Below, in pieces: positions 5,533 to 7,040 of a stretch of 7,040 nt of DNA; positions within the stretch are counted from its first letter, which is position 1; each line of letters begins with the position of its first letter. The stretch is taken from assembly GCA_020052215.1 (NCBI GenBank), contig JAGVPN010000235.1:1-7040 (forward strand). Direction: 5' to 3'. The position numbers were made by a program, and so were the translations under genes. Below the pieces are notes generated by a model. That model was not told the DNA's origin and searched no databases. It saw only the letters and a program-made list of their open reading frames with translations. Source of the DNA: Syntrophobacterales bacterium (GTDB lineage: Bacteria > Desulfobacterota > Desulfobaccia > Desulfobaccales > 0-14-0-80-60-11).

Positions 5533-5943
5533 ATGATGCGAGGGAAAAAAATTGTCGCTTATGTTTTTTTGCTCATGTTAGTTATATCTCTCACAGCAAC
5601 GCTGGAGAGCGCGGCTTCTGATCCGCAACTTCCCTATATAGGCATTATTAAAAATAAAACCCGGTATGATGTCTCCATCCCCTCGGACAACAGTGGCGGC
5701 ACCCTGGTGGTGCCGGCGCAAGGCTGGATAGAGTATATCACCTGGTCCTCCAAGTTCCCGTTGGATGCCTACTTTAATGGGAAACCGATCTGGTGTGACA
5801 ATGTTTCGGTCACGCCTGGCAAATACCAATATATGTGCAAAAAATACGATTTCATGGTGGAGATCGTCAAACCGGAGCCGGTGGTTAAGCCTACGCCCCT
5901 GAAAAAAAAGAAGCGGCGCGTCAAGAAGCAACCCAAATGCTAA
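5533..5943 (+). CDS. Small exported protein with basic, lysine-rich C-terminus; function unknown
   Basis: This encodes 136 residues. It begins with a Sec-type signal peptide: basic RGKK (3-6), a hydrophobic core IVAYVFLLMLVISLTATL (7-24), and a likely signal peptidase I site after SAA (residue 28). There is no lipobox cysteine. The mature part (about 29-112) looks like a small beta-rich domain (GIIKNKTRYDVSIP, GTLVVPAQGWIEYITW, LDAYFNGKPIWCDNVSV, KYQYMCKKYDFMVEI). Two cysteines (C88, C102) could form a disulphide outside the cytoplasm. A proline/valine linker (EPVVKPTP) leads to KKKKRRVKKQPKC (124-136), with 9 basic residues in 12 and a terminal cysteine. The SD GGGGAGG (5521-5527) is ideal for ATG 5533; ATG 5536 is an alternative. 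The gene stands alone and ends in a strong terminator. I recognise no family. The tail suggests binding to an anionic surface, but that is inference. Confidence 0.75.
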   Translation: MMRGKKIVAYVFLLMLVISLTATLESAASDPQLPYIGIIKNKTRYDVSIPSDNSGGTLVVPAQGWIEYITWSSKFPLDAYFNGKPIWCDNVSVTPGKYQYMCKKYDFMVEIVKPEPVVKPTPLKKKKRRVKKQPKC

Positions 5944-5956
5944 GACGGGGGTGAAG

Positions 5957-5988
5957 GTTTAAGGGAGGAAAACTTTTCCCCCTTAAAC
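5957..5988. repeat. Long imperfect inverted repeat after the exported-protein gene
   Basis: GTTTAAGGG-A-GGAAAA is followed by C, TTTTCCCCCTTAAAC. The arms pair over about 14 bases with one bulged A at 5966. It starts 14 bases after the stop codon. There is no T run on the right side, so it is more likely an RNA 3'-end structure acting with the stronger terminator at 6006 than a terminator itself. Confidence 0.5.
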
Positions 5989-6005
5989 TGGCGATAAAAT
6001 TATGC

Positions 6006-6040
6006 GAGGAAGTAAGGTTCGCCCTTACTTCCTCTTTTTT
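6006..6040 (+). terminator. Strong rho-independent terminator
   Basis: GAGGAAGTAAGG (6006-6017) pairs perfectly over 12 bp with CCTTACTTCCTC (6023-6034) around the loop TTCGC. Six T residues follow immediately (6035-6040). It terminates the exported-protein gene, whose stop ends 62 bases upstream, and isolates the DUF169 gene as a separate transcription unit. Confidence 0.93.
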
Positions 6041-6066
6041 GTCGGGTCGGGGTCCGGCAAGAAAAG

Positions 6067-6094
6067 TTTTCTGTTTTCTGTTTTCTGTTTTCTG
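6067..6094. repeat. Heptanucleotide tandem repeat, TTTTCTG x4
   Basis: Four perfect, uninterrupted copies of TTTTCTG. The unit length equals that of the AACCTTG array at 4129, though the sequence differs, and it likewise sits near a copy of REP-like unit A (31 bases to its right). It lies beyond the terminator and is not in a gene. The copies being perfect suggests recent expansion. Confidence 0.85.
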
Positions 6095-6124
6095 TAAAGC
6101 AGTCGCCCCGGCTGTTGTGCTCCT

Positions 6125-6146
6125 TGTAGGGCGGGCACTGCCCGCC
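6125..6146 (+). repeat. REP-like unit A, copy 2
   Basis: GTAG (6126-6129), stem GGCGGGCA (6130-6137), C, TGCCCGCC (6139-6146). It is identical over 22 bases to 4061-4082 and in the same orientation. Here it stands alone, without the inverted unit B. Confidence 0.8.
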
Positions 6147-6262
6147 ATGATTACGATCTCGGCTTTTTTCTGCAACAGGTTCCGGGGATTTTATCCTGGA
6201 CCAGGCCCCGGGCCGGATGAAAAGGCGGGCCGCGCTTGCATCTTGCCCGGTGAGGCCTTAAT

Positions 6263-6331
6263 ATGAAAAAAATGCGACGCTGGAAAAAGTTTGCCGCCAC
6301 CAGTCAGCCAAGGAGAGACCATGGACTATAA
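6263..6331 (+). CDS. Possible 22-residue basic leader peptide overlapping the DUF169 start
   Basis: An ATG at 6263 opens a frame beginning MKKMRRWKKF and ending in DHGL at TAA 6329-6331, inside the first codons of the DUF169 gene but in another frame. A partial SD (GGTGAGG, 6249-6255) sits 7 bases upstream. Eight of 22 residues are Lys or Arg. An ORF this short can arise by chance. The overlap would allow translational coupling, but the downstream gene has its own good SD. Confidence 0.25.
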   Translation: MKKMRRWKKFAATSQPRRDHGL

Positions 6332-7040
6332 AGCTGCCGCCGCCCAGCTGAAAGAGACCCTGCGCCTCAAGACCGAGCCCTTCGGGGTCTCCTTCTTTAA
6401 AGAGGCCGCCGGACTGCCGGACAAGACCCGGCAGCCCTCCAAGGTTTTCGGCAAAAAAGTGACCATCTGCCAGGGAGTCACCCTGGCCCGGGTATATGGC
6501 TGGCCCGTGGGGTTGACTCAAGACGATCTCATCTGCGTGCCCGGCATGCTGGTCTTCGGGTTTACGCCGGCCACCGACCCCATCATGGAGCTGGGGCAGC
6601 TCTTCTGCGAAGCGGGGTTTCACCCGGACCTAGGCCCGGCCCTCAAAGAGGTGGAGGCCCTGCCCCGCTTCGGGCCCCAGGAGGTGGGGGCCATCTACCT
6701 CTGCCCCCTGGAACGCCTCACCCTGGACCCGGAAGTGGTGGTGGTTTATGGCAACCCGGCCCAGCTCATGCGCCTCATTCAGGCGGCCACCTTCAGCCTG
6801 GGGGAGCGGGTTAGCGGCGAATTCGGCGGCAAGGTGGAATGCAGCTCCTACCTCATTGCCCCCTACCGCACCGGTGAGTTCAAGGTGATCATCCCCGGCA
6901 TGGGCGACCGCATCTTTTCCATGACCCAGGACGACGAGATGGTGGTGGCCTTCCCCGGCAAGTTCCTGGCCGGGCTCCTGGTGGGGCTGAAAGAAGCCGG
7001 CAAAAAGATCGGGGCCCGCTACCCCATCACCTTTTACCAG
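6321..7040 (+). CDS. DUF169 family protein, 3' end outside the window
   Basis: At least 240 residues are encoded and the frame is still open at the window edge. Known DUF169 proteins are about this long, so little should be missing. The family has no firmly assigned role and is frequent in anaerobic bacteria and archaea. Recognisable parts are the N-terminal TEPFGVSFFKE (18-28), CQGVTLARVYGWPVGL (50-65), CVPGMLVFGF (72-81), AIYLCPLERL (124-133), VVVVYGNPAQLMRLIQA (139-155) and KVECSSYLIAPY (171-182). A final glycine-rich IPGMGDRIFSMTQDDEMVVAFP follows (191-212, given by position). Five cysteines occur (C50, C72, C96, C128, C174), and several lie in the most family-like blocks, hinting at metal or redox chemistry. 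SD AAGGAGAG (6310-6317) fixes ATG 6321, and an in-frame TGA at 6264 rules out a much longer N-terminus. No partner gene is visible. Confidence 0.85.
   Translation, partial: MDYKAAAAQLKETLRLKTEPFGVSFFKEAAGLPDKTRQPSKVFGKKVTICQGVTLARVYGWPVGLTQDDLICVPGMLVFGFTPATDPIMELGQLFCEAGFHPDLGPALKEVEALPRFGPQEVGAIYLCPLERLTLDPEVVVVYGNPAQLMRLIQAATFSLGERVSGEFGGKVECSSYLIAPYRTGEFKVIIPGMGDRIFSMTQDDEMVVAFPGKFLAGLLVGLKEAGKKIGARYPITFYQ

Larger units (their letters stand above)
5944..6320. other. 377-base spacer: hairpin, terminator, repeats, possible leader peptide
   Basis: From left to right this spacer holds the bulged inverted repeat (5957-5988), the strong terminator (6006-6040), the TTTTCTG array (6067-6094) and REP-like unit A (6125-6146). 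From 6147 to about 6260 I see nothing clear: no convincing promoter, although the DUF169 gene must be transcribed from here or from further upstream through the terminator. The last part carries a short reading frame, 6263-6331. Confidence 0.6.

Noticed and set aside
6067..6094. Heptamer arrays as a CRISPR
   Set aside because: The units are 7 bases, contiguous and without spacers; there are no cas genes.
6258..6623. Minus-strand frame of 121 residues opposite the DUF169 gene
   Set aside because: It is a shadow of a recognisable DUF169 gene with its own SD.

Overview
This 7,040-bp window most resembles chromosome from a GC-rich, anaerobic-type bacterium, probably a member of Desulfobacterota (formerly Deltaproteobacteria). 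That guess rests on the mix of an MEP-pathway ispG, acyl-CoA (crotonase) enzymes and a DUF169 protein, plus repeat-laden intergenic spacers. It is an inference from gene content, not from a marker gene. All genes I can support lie on the + strand.

Layout. (1) 5-667: a class I SAM-dependent methyltransferase whose start lies at the very edge of the window. (2) 668-2118: a markedly AT-richer insert carrying a three-gene cassette. It has a HicA-like toxin (868-1149), a HicB antitoxin with an extra C-terminal segment (1171-1713), and an overlapping small protein of unknown function (1706-1972). A near-consensus promoter (TTGACA / TATCAT) sits so close to the hicA ATG that the transcript should be almost leaderless, and an inverted repeat covers its -10 box. 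(3) 2119-4013: two adjacent crotonase-superfamily genes, a 3-hydroxyisobutyryl-CoA hydrolase-like protein and an enoyl-CoA hydratase. Together they could carry out the hydration and thioester-hydrolysis steps of valine-type branched-chain acyl-CoA degradation. (4) 4220-5320: ispG (gcpE), the 4Fe-4S enzyme of the MEP isoprenoid pathway. (5) 5533-5943: a small exported protein with a strongly basic tail, followed by a textbook intrinsic terminator at 6006-6040. (6) 6321 to the end: a DUF169 protein cut off by the window edge.

The spacers are the most unusual part. Four hairpin units occur in three spacers, with three different stem sequences. Each is immediately preceded by the tetranucleotide GTAG on one strand: 3187-3209 (+), 4062-4082 (+), 4098-4120 region (-) and 6126-6146 (+). 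A GTAG foot plus hairpin is the known hallmark of REP elements moved by REP-associated tyrosine transposases (RAYTs). Two of the units face each other to form a REPIN-like composite at 4062-4120. The same two long spacers also carry perfect heptanucleotide tandem repeats (AACCTTG x3, TTTTCTG x4).
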